From Branchiostoma lanceolatum (taxonomy: Eukaryota > Chordata > Leptocardii > Amphioxiformes > Branchiostomatidae): a stretch of DNA of 64,000 nucleotides. Both the position numbers and the translations under genes were made by a program. This document shows, piece after piece, positions 23,601 through 36,107 of this stretch. Every line of letters starts with the position of its first letter. The stretch's first letter is position 1. The stretch spans positions 17,688,642 through 17,752,641 of the forward strand of contig NC_089722.1 of NCBI RefSeq assembly GCF_035083965.1, given 5' to 3'. The notes under the pieces were generated by a model. The model saw nothing but the letters and a program-made list of their open reading frames with translations, did no database searches and was not told the DNA's origin.

Positions 23601-26600
23601 TACTTGTAAATAAAGGCACCGAAGGACTATTCCCGTTCACTCAAACTCGCTCAAAGAGTTTGTATTATATTCTACACAATCATCTAGTCACCTCTCTTTC
23701 TTTATACATTTATCTACTTATTTCTCTTATTGCTTTACACAGTCATTCCACTGGACGGCGATCGCGCTGCGACTTCGCTGCGACCTAGATTGGATTTGTG
23801 TAACCCTTGAGTTCATATTCGGAATATCATGCAAAATGTCAAGGTATGACTGAGAAGATTACAAAATACATAAAGCGTAAAACAATTTGTTTTTTTTTAA
23901 TCTATGGAATTCGCTGAGCGGTCAGTCATATTTCAGGTCGCGGCGCGATCACAGGGAGGTTGCCGCCAAAGTGAAATGGCCATGGTGGAGGGGGGGGGGG
24001 TTGTCTCATACAACGAAATCTGTATACTCACTTGTTTCTGGCTGTCTCAGTGAGGTTATGCAGGGACAGCGTTGAACAGCCCAGGTCAGGACAGCTGCTG
24101 TACAGGCTCCTATTTGAACACAGCGGTCCGGCTGTGCGTCTTAATGTTGAAGCTGCCGAATCGAGCGACTTGGGTTGAGGCTTCGCGTCTTTAGTACGCG
24201 GGGGTCTTCCATCAGACCGTTCAGGCCTTTTTGGGCCCTTCATTTGATATACTGGGGCTGGGACTGAAAGATGTGTTGAATCGGGCGGGACGTTAAGCAT
24301 GGATCCCCGGTTTGAGTGTTCCTCAGCCGACGATACTACCCGCATGCTACTCTGCCGTACGAGACGATTTGGGGATCCTGGTTTTACCCTTGGTCGTGCC
24401 CGTTTAGTTTTAGCTGCCGTAGAATCATACTTCACCTGTTTTGAAGCCAAAGATCGTGATTTCGTCCGCTGAAAGGCAAATGTAGTTTCTGGGTCTATAT
24501 ACTGTTTCTCGGTTTGAGAAATCCACGAGGTACCCATGGAATTTGACCGGGTTCGACGAGACAGTTCGTCCACGTTTCGCTGACCTTTGTCAGTCATTTT
24601 GGCTGCCACCATTTTGCTTTTCCTTCCACTTGTCAAGTCTTCTTGCGCAGATTTATTGGTATTGCGGTTACTTGGTGAATCACGGTCAGATGCGGACTTT
24701 CCAGACGGTACGTATTCCTCGTCGGAAGAAAAGAACCACCCGTGCTTTGCTCGGCCTACAAATGGAGTCTTCGGTCTTTCAACTGTTGATGACCTCGGAG
24801 GGGACAGTCTTATTTCAGAGTCGCTGTCCCCAAAATCAGAACGCTCTTCGTCAGTAGAATAACCGTCAGATTCCACCGCTGCTGTTTGGATGTAGTCGAT
24901 TCTGCAGTCTTCACATCTACATTCCTGGTAATCACGATCTCGGTCAAGGGACGTTTCGTACTCGTTTGAAATTTCTAGTTGTTCAAACGACGTGCATGTA
25001 GACCAGCTGGGATTCTTAGAAAGCCTGTTGTTCTGAGGGGACTCCATGTGGGCCATGTAGTGATCATCTGTCCGTACGGAGGGTACATGTATGTCTTCTG
25101 CCGACGAATAAAGTTGCACGAGCTCTGGGCTGCGTTCTGACTGTTCCCAGCGGTTGTAGAACGCGGGGGTTCTCTTGAACGTACCTCTGTTCCCCCATGT
25201 GTCTCTTCGAGCTTCCTTTCTTGCAGCTGGAAAAAAGAAGTACCCTCGGCGACTGCGTTCTTCGGTATAAATATCGGCTGTGACGATCTGTGGCTTACTG
25301 CCGTCCCGTGTTAGCAATGTTGTCAGCTCGTCATAGTCTTCTTCCTCACTGTACAGAGATTCAGAACTCCCAGAGTAGGGCACGAGGGAATGACAATATC
25401 TCTGACTTCCTGTCAACGACGATTTTCTCGACGAGCTGGCGGTACCCACTGGTTTCTTGAACGTCTTGGAGACGTTTGAGGAGACGGATTGTGTACGGGG
25501 AAGACGTTGGATGGCCGTCTCGTCGACGACGGAGTAGTCCTGGCGTATCTTGCGGAGGGAGTCCATGTCGTCTGGTCGGTGGTGAGTCGATGTGAGCGGG
25601 CTGTGTTGTTGGAATGACTTCAAGGACAGAACTGGATGGTCAACCTCGGCTGAACAATCTGGAATTGGGTAGGGCTCGCGTTAGAGCACATGCATGTTAG
25701 ATCTGGTACATTAAACTCCCTGGCTAGTAAGTGACCAAGAAATATAGACAGTACCTTAGGAATGATGTTATGACTGATTCACATTCGTCGTACGGTCGCA
25801 AACTGAAGATAGTCTAGGGAATGAAGTTAAGATAGACGGGAATGTGTCGTATAAACTTCTTGTACTGTCGTACTAACGGTCTTGTTATTGAAAAGGTGGT
25901 CTTACATTCTGGTCAGTGGTTAGTTTTTTAAATATCAATATCTATTATATTATAACATGGATATCCTACGACGATCTACGACGGATGTGACCGATAACTT
26001 TGTCTACTGGACATTATTATGTGACAGTGAAACTCTTCTATTTTCTTCGATTAACAGACACATGCATCCGTGGTCAACCTAGGATCATATACTATTTTAA
26101 CTAAGTGTAAGGGGGGGGCAGGTAGCTGTTGTGACATTGGCCTCGATTGAGTGTCCCTTGCTTGCTTGCTTACTTGCTTATGTCGAGACCTTCAAGTCAC
26201 GAGTCGAGATGGCAGCTAGCCCAAGTCTTTCGGTCCTTCATCGTCTCGACACGCATACTATCCACTTCAAGTCCAGTGTCCCTTACGAGTCCGTTTAGTA
26301 TAGTTGCGATATTGGAGATGTACGCTCAACCCAAGGAATGACGCAGAAGTCGCGACATTTTTAAGACGTGGATCTGTCTTCTCTCTCTCTCGATCTGTCC
26401 TCTCTCTACACAGAGCCTCCTCTCCGGAGTAACTCCCTATTACATGGTTCTCTTTCATTTATACCTTCTATCCGCCTACGTAACTATCTCTACATACTTC
26501 CTCTATCTTATTCACCATGATTAATTTCCTCTACAGGGTAGTGGACAGTCCTAAGCTGAGGTTATGACCCCCTGGACAGCAGCATCGTCATCTCTTTCTG

Positions 26601-27611
26601 GGCCATTAGTCTAGTCTAGCCTCTACCAGGCTCCGTCCTATCGTTGGGAAAATAGTAGAAATCAGCCGAGGTACTCCGCTATACAGGGTAGGTCCGCCAT
26701 ACAGTGAAGCTCCATTATCGATTTCTACTATTTTCCCAACGATAGGACGGAGCCTGGTAGAGGCTAAGTCTAGTCATCATTCTAAGGAAATGGTGCCCGC
26801 CTACACTCTTTCTCAGAACAGATCATCAGAACGGACATCATCCCAAGGAAATCTTGGAAAGTACAATAATCTCAGCTATATAACAATCGCACCCTATGAC
26901 ATAAGGGACCCATTCCATGCTACCCATCGAGCATACTGAGGTCACCTGTGTATAAACAGTATATTAATTTCGTAGTCCTTACTAGCCTCCTCTGACTTGT
27001 CTTAAAGAAAACTCGAGTTTCTTGGCATAAAAATCTAGAACTATCATTGGACGAAAGATACAAATTTTCTATATATAGCTGTAAATATGTCTACCTCGTA
27101 GACATAGTCTTGTTTCTTCAAACCCCTAAGTGGGTCGTGTGCAACATATACTGCTACTGCGGTCTTGAGACAGAAAATGTGCCTAACCTTCATTCCTGCA
27201 GGCCCGTTCCATCGCGACACAGTCGAGCTTCTCACAGAGTATCTTAGCGTCCAGCCTTCCTTCCGGTGGCAGGAAGTTGGGGGTATTACAGGGGGTGTTG
27301 TCCACGGACTGACGCGCCGACTCGGTGTTGTAACCCGGCGACGCCCTCGTGTAGTGGACCTTCGGCTCGACCTTATCCTCGATCCGCAGCTCGTGTTCCT
27401 TCTTCCCTCGGCACCACAGCAGGGCGAAGCTGCTGCCGAAGGCGAGGAGCCCGAGTAGGACGCAGGCGATGCCTAAGTACGGGGGTCGGTCTCTTCCGCA
27501 GAACTGCTTGTCGCGACACTCGGACAGCATTTGCACGCAGATTATCACCAAGCCCATCACACCCATGATGCCACCGAATATCCGCAGCGCGTTGTAGAAA
27601 CAAGTAGGCAT
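20635..27611 (-). CDS. 1100-aa two-membrane-segment protein with a long charged tail
   Basis: Four coding exons join in frame: 27188-27611, 25658-24032, 22272-21211 and 20824-20635. Phases are 1/2, 2/1 and 2/1, with junctions GAAG|GTTAGG, ATTCCAG|AT, AACAA|GTGAGT, TTTTCAG|GT, AAAAG|GTAACA and CTTAAAG|AA; the stop is TAA. The start is the first in-frame ATG (MPTCFYN); an upstream ATG-TCG-TAA mini-frame precedes it. Residues 8-30 and 46-67 are hydrophobic and membrane-spanning; the short loop between them has C32, C38 and a D-R-P motif. VHYTR follows near residue 82. Residues 143-683 are Ser/Arg/Asp-rich and look disordered. Exon 3 is Lys/Arg/His-rich with four 22-residue KERAHHIKDRIDS repeats (about 922-1012); exon 4 is Ser/Gly-rich. 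The N-terminal module matches the gene at 30090-31349. The family is unknown to me; membrane scaffold or linker is a guess. Confidence 0.8.
21290..21560 (-). repeat. 66 bp coding repeat (22 aa) inside the 1100-aa gene
   Basis: Four in-frame units read (D/E)RH(K/R)ERAHH(I/M)KDRIDS..., with two at exact 66 bp spacing and the last two diverged in length and sequence. The units are strongly basic/acidic and predicted helical. Confidence 0.8.
23748..23860. mobile_element. Second copy of the CCCCCATTC miniature transposon family
   Basis: It matches 12817-12920 (GGCGATCGCGCTGCGACTTC, TTGGATTTGTGTAACCC, CGGAATATCATGCAAAATG). It lies in intron 2 of the 1100-aa gene. Confidence 0.65.
26619..26764. mobile_element. 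Miniature transposon with a 45 bp perfect inverted repeat
   Basis: 26619-26663 and 26720-26764 are exact reverse complements (GCCTCTACCAGGCTCCG ... TAGTAGAAATC) separated by a 56 bp loop. It lies in intron 1 of the 1100-aa gene. A diverged relative is at about 29014-29135, and single ends resembling it occur near 37500-37550 and 40198-40250. Confidence 0.85.
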
Positions 27612-27659
27612 CGTGTCCTGTACGTTACGACATTGCAATAATGGCGAATTCTGACTCAC

Positions 27660-30089
27660 TGCGAGACCACAAGGCCAAGGCAGACACCCCTAGCTAGGCA
27701 CTTGGCAAACCTTTCTCTGAAGCAACATCATACCAGCTATGTACTAAACCCCTCAGCGACCACAAAACCCAGGCAACACGGTCTAACACAGGCTTTTAAC
27801 CGATCGAGTGAACAGAGACGCGCCAGACATTCTCAGGTTTTGGCCATGATAACATCCGTCAGTGAAATCCTATTGTCTACCCCCGGAGGGTACTTCAGGT
27901 CACACCGCACCCCTGTACCGCACCTATCCCTGCGGTATGAACCGTCCGAGGTTGAGTTGGGGTAGCGAGGAATCAAATACTACAGTAATCCCAGCTTCTT
28001 GTTTCCTTGGTAGTGTTTTGAATGACAAATCTAGCGTCAAATGGGCGCCTTTTACACGGGTTCGTACGTGCACTGCGACCTGTAGTCGATTGGAGGCTTA
28101 AGTGATATGATACATGTAAGTCGTTTGATATGACCTCAAATGCATAACCCTACATTCCTCATTTGAAATGGACGCCCCCTGTCTATCCAGGTATTTCATA
28201 TGACGATTATAAACATAATCTGTGGGCCATGGCATGGGACAACTGGGGCGAACCAATAACTGCTTAAGGGTGGATTGAATTAAATTGGAAGGCGCCAAAA
28301 GATAGGTAGAGACTGTGATTAGAATTGAAATGAAATCAGATTTCTCACCAAGCATCGTTCACGAGATGGTCATAATATCCAGACAGCTAGTGAGTTCCTC
28401 TTACCCTCAACTTGTATATTTCTATAATCAAAGACAAAACGTAGGACGCTTTCTGTTGTAGCGAACGTGTTATGTTTTATTTTCGCTCCCTCGAGCTTTA
28501 GATTTTCAAACAACCGCGTCTTTTGTTCTCCGACAAAATCCCACGTACCCATCCCGCTGTAATTACCGTTAGGAACGTCGCGAATGTGAAAACAAATGAA
28601 GACAATTACACGTGCTGTTATACAGCCTGATTAGCAAGAATGCTGGCAACACTTACCTCAACCATAGGGCTCACCAATGGGCCGCTTTAGGTTTGTTAGT
28701 GTGAACGACGAGTACATTTTCAGTCCTTATATAGAATACATTTCAAGTTTTTTTCGGTAGTCACTTATGTGGCTAAAGTTGACTTGTGGGGTTAGCCTCA
28801 TACGCGCCGTTTTGCGTCCTAAGGCATGGGCACGGAAAAAGTCAATAGTGCAGTCAAAATAGGTCAGATCAAGCATATAAATGTGTCTACATTATCGTGA
28901 CAAGTTGACCAATCTCATACAGTGCATCAGAGGAATCAGACTTTCGTGAGAGACAAGATTTTCCGAGTCAAAGTTAACCTAGTTTCCTCGGGGTTTTCCA
29001 TGGTTTCGCCATTGTTTCCAAGCCTCTACCAGGTTCCACAGGTCGCTAGTACAGGATGTAAACTGTACTTCCTGGCTAGCTAACTTCTCTGGTGTATCAT
29101 CTGTCTATTTGGCTATACTGGTAGAGGCTAACTTGTGGTGGCGTTGCTAGGCAAAAGGATATGCCAACAACTATAACAACTACTACGACGCTTAATATGA
29201 GGATTAGCCGATGATCACTACGCACTTTTCCACAAGAAATAACATGAGGTCATAGTGACTCTAGGAACTAGTACATGTAACTCATTTGTAGTTTTATAAT
29301 GTCGAAAAATAGTCAAAAAAAAAGAAGTAAACTTTGATAATGACCTCTCTGCACACCTTTATTCTGGAAAAGGATGCATTTGACATCAAAAATGAAGCAA
29401 CGTAAATTAGGTTCCTAGGGACTCATTGAATCAAATTATTTATTACTACAGATAAGGTTTATTATATGCAATAATAAAAGCGTAAAATCATTCACAAGAC
29501 AAGATCACACACAAAGAAAGGACAGAGTTGCTCATGCTCTCTTTTTTAGACATCTAAAATTACTCAACAGTACAATTAAAAGAATATTACACAAACCAAT
29601 TTGTCTTTTCATCATACTTTCACATCGTGTATCATATTCCAATTGTAAAATGAAATCAAGGTCATTCAAGGGCCACACAGGATAAGAGGACAGAAATCTT
29701 GTCTATTTTGTTTGTTAACGTTTGTTGCACAATGAGATCTATTCATTGTCGAATGCAACAGTACATTACACCGACTCTCAAGGCAGCGTAGCTGATATTT
29801 GAGAGCCGATATTTATGGACAGACAGATACATAAGCAATGGGAAATTTACACAACACTAGTTTAAATACAATGCTACAATCAATCAATAAAATCAGCCTT
29901 ACAGTCCAGTTTAACATAAATACATTATTATATACATGAGATAGAAGATATAATACAATATAATATAGTACAATCAGATTGTGGGAGATTGTGTTTGTCA
30001 TGAAGGAAACTGTTGCTTTGTCGTTTATGGCACGATGAACAGTGCCAGTGGCCGACAATGCTGTACCAGAGTGGAGCTCTAATTGTTGG
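27660..30089. other. Intergenic region between the two paralogous membrane genes
   Basis: No additional exon is recognised. TTTATT on the plus strand at 29437-29442 and 29457-29462 reads AATAAA on the minus strand, so these are candidate polyadenylation signals for the 419-aa gene, about 630 bp after its stop. A degenerate inverted-repeat element (CCTCTACCAGGTTCC ... CTGGTAGAGGC) lies at 29014-29135. Confidence 0.45.
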
Positions 30090-31349
30090 CTACACGGAGA
30101 GATGCGTATCATAGCGGTCTGCCGTTAGGGTAGAAACTCCCCAATGTCTTCTAACGTCCTTAAACGGAGACTTGTGCGACCGGGGAGAGTCCAGTGTTTC
30201 AAAAGGGGTACATGTAGGTGTTGGTGTGTATGGGACGAGACTTATTTTAGTATGGGATATTGGTATAATGACGCGAAGATCTCGCACCCCTCGCCGCTGT
30301 CCTAGCCCCGGAAGGTTTTCGTTGGTGTCTTCTGTTTCCGTTGGTGGTGGGACACTTTGCGCTGTATCGGTAGTCTGAAATGCATGGTTGTCTCTGAAGC
30401 TATTTCCCAGCAGTGTGGGGTCCAAGTCGGTACCTGGAAGGTTTTCATTTGTGTCTTCTGTGTCAGTTGGTGGTAGGATACTTGTCTCAAACCCCTTCGC
30501 TGTCTCGGTAGTCTGAAATGCATGGTAGTCTTTGAATCCACTCCTAAGTTGTACATGTGTGGTGTTCAAGACACTGCATGAAGAGGTATCGACAGTGGAT
30601 AAACCGCTGTGTGATTGCGTCTGGCTTGCCTCAAGACTAGACATCTTCAAAGCATCATCATTCCTCTCTAATGTTTCATCACTCGTGTGGTTGATCGTCC
30701 TCACATCATTACGACGTTCCGTTCTTTTGGTATCATAATATCTTGTACCGTGCTCATCACCAAACTCCGAACAGTCGCATAAGTCGGGGGTATCATAATG
30801 CCGTGGATACTCATCGATGACCGTGAACGAAAAATCGTCTACCTCACTGTAAGATGGACTAAGCTGTACCACGTTTATTTTGTGACGAAATTTGCCCTCT
30901 CGCTTGGTGGGATTGTCCCGTAAGAGATTCCATCCTGAAATATTCTTCAGTTTTTCGTCTATAGCAGCAGGTGTGATCCTCGGCCCTTCTTGTACAGGTT
31001 GCCCGGTAATGTCATCCACTGTGTCAGTTTCAAGAGACGGCCGTTTGGAGTCTGTTTTGTACTCGGGCAACAGCCGCGTGTAGTGAACTAGCACGTCTTC
31101 CACGTCTGAGGGACCTTCCTTGTGTTGCACTTCGCTGCACCACTGCAAGGCGACGCTGAGAGCCGCCGCCACGACTCCGGCGACCACCACTGCGATGCCC
31201 CCTGTCGGCGTTCGGTCATGATTGCAGAATAGCAGACAGCTTTCGACCGAGAGGGTGACGGTGATCATGATACAACCACCCAGGAACAGCACGACCCCGA
31301 GAACTCGGATGGCCATGTACACGCACACGGCTTCTTTGGAGGAAGCCAT
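30090..31349 (-). CDS. 419-aa two-membrane-segment protein, paralogue of the 1100-aa gene
   Basis: A single coding exon starts at the ATG (MASSKEAV) just downstream of a good acceptor (TTTTCTTCTACAG, 31382-31394), which implies a non-coding 5' exon. Residues 13-35 and 50-70 are membrane segments. The loop between them has C38, C42 and D45-R46, and the second segment ends in ALQWC, against ALLWC in the paralogue. VHYTR followed by PEYKTDSKRPS matches VHYTR...GYNTESARQS there. The tail is acidic and Ser/Thr-rich with Tyr motifs (PSYSEV, RYYDT) and an internal duplication (about 30 residues: HAFQTT(E/D)TA ... TEDTNENLPG, twice). It is transcribed in the same direction as both neighbours. The function is unknown; both termini are probably cytosolic, which is inferred from the charged tail and the cysteines in the short loop. 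Confidence 0.85.
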   Translation of the reverse strand: MASSKEAVCVYMAIRVLGVVLFLGGCIMITVTLSVESCLLFCNHDRTPTGGIAVVVAGVVAAALSVALQWCSEVQHKEGPSDVEDVLVHYTRLLPEYKTDSKRPSLETDTVDDITGQPVQEGPRITPAAIDEKLKNISGWNLLRDNPTKREGKFRHKINVVQLSPSYSEVDDFSFTVIDEYPRHYDTPDLCDCSEFGDEHGTRYYDTKRTERRNDVRTINHTSDETLERNDDALKMSSLEASQTQSHSGLSTVDTSSCSVLNTTHVQLRSGFKDYHAFQTTETAKGFETSILPPTDTEDTNENLPGTDLDPTLLGNSFRDNHAFQTTDTAQSVPPPTETEDTNENLPGLGQRRGVRDLRVIIPISHTKISLVPYTPTPTCTPFETLDSPRSHKSPFKDVRRHWGVSTLTADRYDTHLSV

Positions 31350-32082
31350 GATTGGTGATCTTTATTCACGATTTGCACCTGTAGAAGAAAATGTAAATTC
31401 AATAATATTTTTGGACCAGATAAATCTAATTAGCTAGTTTGAATATAAAGAAGTAAACAAAATTTATGCCAGAATCACGTTAACACGGAAGCATGAGTCA
31501 GACCACAAAATTTTCCATCGACATGACGGTTGACATAAACGATATCATTGATGACCCTGGCAGCACCATAACTTTATACAGACGACACTATAGTACTATG
31601 ATTCTGACGGTTTAGTTCTTGAAATAAATCTCTAAGTAGATTGACCAAATGTCTTCAAGTATGATTTAAGAACCATTTAGAAGTCTTCAGGGACATTGCT
31701 AGTTGTGCAGAATTCTGAGAACCTCAGAAATTTTTTTGCAGAATTCTGGAAACGTAAACAGAATTCGGGCAAACTGCATACTATGTACATGTAGAATATA
31801 CACGTGCATGTACATAAACATATACATATACATGTACCTTACCTTACATCTTAGATCCTCCAGCAGCTTTGTTGCATAGTTCGACTTATCATATAAATGA
31901 AAACATGAAAGGGTGCCCAAATATAGAGAGTGTGCTATATACAGATAGTTCCATATATGGATCTCACCTGATTCTATAAAGGCGTGTCACATTTTGTAAA
32001 GCTGACCGTTCTTTTATTTTTGGCTATTCAGTGTGAGGGTCAAATGGTAAAAGGTAGCCCCATAGCCTTTTAGAGGCCGCAG

Positions 32083-32312
32083 GCCATTGGGTTGTGTATC
32101 TACATGCACTGTGTGTATGGGAAGCCCAACCCTCTCCTTTCACCGTCTTTTACCTCCCAGCCGAAATCAGGTACCTGGTGGAGTGAAGAAAGTCGTGTTA
32201 AGTGCCCTCCCAAGGACACAACGTCCAGCCCGAGGAACGCCAGGAATCGAACCCGTGACCTCTCAATCTCGTGTCTACTAGCCTAGCCACTCGTCCATTG
32301 GACGCCACTACG
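32083..32312 (-). mobile_element. tRNA-derived SINE
   Basis: On the minus strand a tRNA-like head (TGGACGAGTGGCTAGGC, then B-box GGGTTCGATTCC) is followed by a body with TTGTGTCCTTGGGAGGGCAC, a pattern of tRNA-headed SINEs. The head resembles a type II (Ser/Leu-like) tRNA. Confidence 0.65.
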
Positions 32313-33384
32313 CTTTTATTATCTTTCTGCTATATATGGATATAAATAGTGGCGTGCATTTTGTAAAGTTGGGTGTTGATCATTTTTCGGCTCTGTATAG
32401 AATTCAGGGTGAAGGTCGAATGAAGTCAGATAAATTTACCACACTGATCTGTGTCACAAGGACGATGGTGGGTCTATATTCATAAACTTTGTAACAAAAT
32501 CACTTCTCACCTTGTATGTAGCTTAGACAAACAGGCAGCGTGATTCTGGATATTTGGCGTAAAGATTTACGTGTTGAACTACTGAGATAACAATCAAGCT
32601 GATATCAATGGACTAAGTCACGCAGAGGTGGCAATGATGACGTCATGTCAGATATAACTGTAGTGCCGGAAGGTAAATCACAGATCACGAAGCGGTTCTT
32701 TACTCAACAATGACCTATTGATAGCTATCACACTGGGAGTGATATCTTAATTCTATTATAAATCTGCCGTGTTCTTTCTCTCCCTGGCTATCTACCTGTC
32801 GTATGGATCCTAGAGTAAGGCTAGTAAGAGTTTGGAGCTTTTGATGGAACTTACAGTTTAATAGTCAACTCACCCCGGTATCAAGTTGTCTTTCGACGAC
32901 TTCTAATTTCTATTGATTAAAGAGAATCTGGTAATTACAAGTTCCATTTGATTTTGCGAGACTAGTGTATAGAGTATTATAGATCCATTAATTCATGCGT
33001 ACCCTTGTGTGCACGTACTTCTATTGTTTCTGCCTTAAGGCCATAAAACAGATAACAAAAGTTTAATGACCTGTAAAAATTAACTGTATTTTCTTTGAAT
33101 GTTTTTCTTTTACTGTCAGCCTTTCCTAACTTGGTCTATACTTCACAAGTAATCAATTTCTTTTTCAAAAGTCATTGTGTAATAAAGAATTTACAGTCAA
33201 ATAATGGACTAGAATCATATGAACTTCTTTTAATAAATTTCCTTTCAATGGATTTTACCCGAAGATATGTGGGCGGGGGGGGGGGGCAGTGGAATTCAGA
33301 GACTATACTTTAACGAGGCTCAACTCTACATGCCGAACAAAACTTTTTTTTACGCAATGAGCAAGGTACTGGCACATTGTACAA

Positions 33385-33785
33385 AGTACACGTAGTATAC
33401 ATAGTCTCCATACTATACATGTATGTAGTCTACATATCATAGATAGTCTACTGACTATATATAGTATACGTATTATACGCAGTCTACACACTATACTAGT
33501 GCACACAATTTATACATAGTCTACAAATTCTACATAATTTACATACTATACGTATTCTGCATGTTACACATGTAGCATAACGTAGTCTACGTAAGTGCAG
33601 CACATAGTCTACACATTATACATAGTCTACTTGCTATACATTATACATGTCACACATACTCACTGCTACATGTCACACATACTACACATAGTGCACATGT
33701 CATGCATCGTCTACATACTAAACATCGTGTGCATTTTATACGTAGTCTACATACAGTGCATAGTCTACACACTATACACTATCTA
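33385..33785. repeat. Degenerate short-period tandem repeat (ACATAGTCTACATACTATAC)
   Basis: About 400 bp consist of diverged copies of a roughly 20-25 bp unit built from TAGTCTACA and ACTATACATAG. Open frames here are by-products of the repeat. Confidence 0.75.
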
Positions 33786-34270
33786 CAGATCACCTTTTAT
33801 CACATATATAGCACCAATTGCAAGCCGCGTAGACTGCATGCAGCAAACTGATAACACGACTGTCGTCTAACCCACATGAAACTAGTACGTACACAGAAGC
33901 TAAATCATGTTGTTCTGATACGTATACACAGACCCCCTTTTCCTGATTTTGTCACCTGTAGAAATTGGTGTTAGCTTACCTGGGCTTTTTGCTCGGAGAA
34001 ATATGTGCACAAGCGGGAAGCCTTTTTGTCGAGAACTGCTTTTGACAAGGAAGTTAAATGAGACCGTCTATAGCTTGCGGTTACATGTATATGGTTAGGT
34101 GTAGGTCGGCGTAGGCGTCAGAAAAATCTGTATACTACAATTCAAGACAGGATGCGTACTCTCCAAGCAGAGGTTAGGTTCCAGCTTGATTTGGATGTCT
34201 ATCTAGTCGTTTCCATCGCGTTTTCTATTTTGGCAAATTTCCTTTTTGTCCACAAAGCGAAGTATAGTAG

Positions 34271-34322
34271 TGAATGAATGAATGAATGAATGAATGAATG
34301 GATGAATGAATGAATGAATGAA
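34271..34322. repeat. (GAAT)n microsatellite
   Basis: About thirteen units of TGAA/GAAT with one GGAT interruption. A single CTCCAAGCAGAGG miniature-transposon end lies about 110 bp upstream at 34158. Confidence 0.9.
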
Positions 34323-34689
34323 GACCTTCATTGTGCACACATACCCACTGGGCTCGGTACAGGTCACAACAGAAAAGGTCACAGTTTGCAAATACATGTA
34401 TACAATGATAAGCTAGCACTAGTCTAATAATTACGTGAATTTGGCCTCTTCTCGCTTCTTAGTAATGGTGTAAATATAGGTACAGATGTGCTTGATAATG
34501 AAGGGTTTGTCTAAAGCCATTAGAAATATGAACTTTTCCTTGAGTGGGAGAGAGCTGTCGAAAGAGAGTTACCTGAGGATACAGGTATGAGATCTTCGAT
34601 TTCTGGTAATTAATGTACATCGGTTTAAGTTGGTCACCTGGTGATGAGGGAACACTATTTTATTTCATTGGTTAAGCATGTACTTACAG

Positions 34690-34890
34690 GGGTTGCCCAA
34701 CTAGCCGGAGGCTATTACTAAGGGCGAACCCATATGTGGTCATAGGACAGTAGGTTTTGGACCATCCCACACCGGGGCGTGCCCCTACTCTTTTTCAAAA
34801 GGTGTGGTGGGTTCTTTTACGTGCGCGGGGTGTAGCTCTCCCCAAACACGGGACCTCCATTTAACGTCATATCCGAGGAACACTATAACG
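34690..34890 (-). mobile_element. SINE body with the GGACGTTAAATGGAGG conserved domain
   Basis: The minus strand reads CCTCGGATATGACGTTAAAT then GGAGGTCCCGTGTTTGG and CGCACGTAAAAGAACCCACC. The same core occurs at 41620-41660 and, diverged, at 39425-39470. No tRNA head is visible in this copy. Confidence 0.65.
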
Positions 34891-36107
34891 GTTATCATTC
34901 GTGAAAGTGCGGCGATTATATCTGTACCAATTCTGTTTGAAATATATGAAGAAAAAAACAAACAATTCTCTTGTGGAAAAGAGAAGTCTTTAAGTTATCA
35001 CTACGCACATTACAATTTCTTCATTGGTACCTTTTTTGCAGAGTAAAGGTCATTCTGAGCGTGCGCATCGAAAAGAATATCTACAGTGAGTCAGATTTAA
35101 TTCGGAATTTCACACAAAGTGTTTTTCCTTGTACACAATAAACATGAGTCACTACACAAGACTTCCATCAAATGATATTTTTATTCATATGCTGGAATGA
35201 TTTGTAGATATCTGCATATATCTTATAGGTCCTTATAAACTGTATCTCTCTCTCATATGAATAAACAATATGTCATAACGACAGACATTCCGTCATAATA
35301 TTTCCTTATTTCTGCTTTTGATTATTTTTACATTAACCGCATAGCTGCACAGAACTATCGAGTTGTCAGTTTCGCCTTATAGCCCGTCACAGGATAGGAT
35401 ACCATAGGATCCATCATGTTCTATTTTGCCAGATAATGACTCAGATGTAATAATTTATACATATCAATACCGATAATATGTATAGATAAAACTACATGGT
35501 ATTGTCTATTTTGTCAGATAATGACTCAGATGTAACAATTAATACACATCGATACCGAAAATATGTATAGATAAAACTACATCGTATGTAATCCGGATAA
35601 AATCTCTCATATTTCCACCTAAAAGTTACGGCTCACTTAACAAGGCAGGAAAAATAGCAGAACGATATCACATGCAAAGAAAATTAGACGTAAACTAGCC
35701 CGAAGCTACCTTGTTCGGCCAACGGCTCTGTTAAAACTTATTTTAGGCCAAACAAGTCAAGCCTTTTGACTTATGTTTACGAAAGGAGGCAGTATAACAT
35801 TTAAACATATCTTCGTGATAATTTTTGTCTTTATAGAATGACACTCTTTCCATCAGCAATTGATCTCTCTTCTGTTAAATTAGTGATTAGTATAATATGA
35901 TATAATATGATATAATACGGCTCAATACAAATACGTACATTCATTTGCAAAACAACAGTTAGTCAAGCAACTAGATAATTTTGTAAGTTGCTTGAGCAAC
36001 TTTCATCTTGACGCAATGCGTGTATTGCTACTAAATCTTTATGGACGATGTACATTTTGCTTAAGATACATACGGCTCCATCATACGTATTGCATACATA
36101 TTGAAAG

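Larger units (their letters stand above)
31350..36107. other. Intergenic region with repeats; probable 5' leader of the 419-aa gene
   Basis: Apart from the repeats listed separately (32083-32312, 33385-33785, 34271-34322, 34690-34890), no coding exon is recognised. The promoter and non-coding first exon of the 419-aa gene should lie here, but no TATA box or donor could be singled out. Confidence 0.4.
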
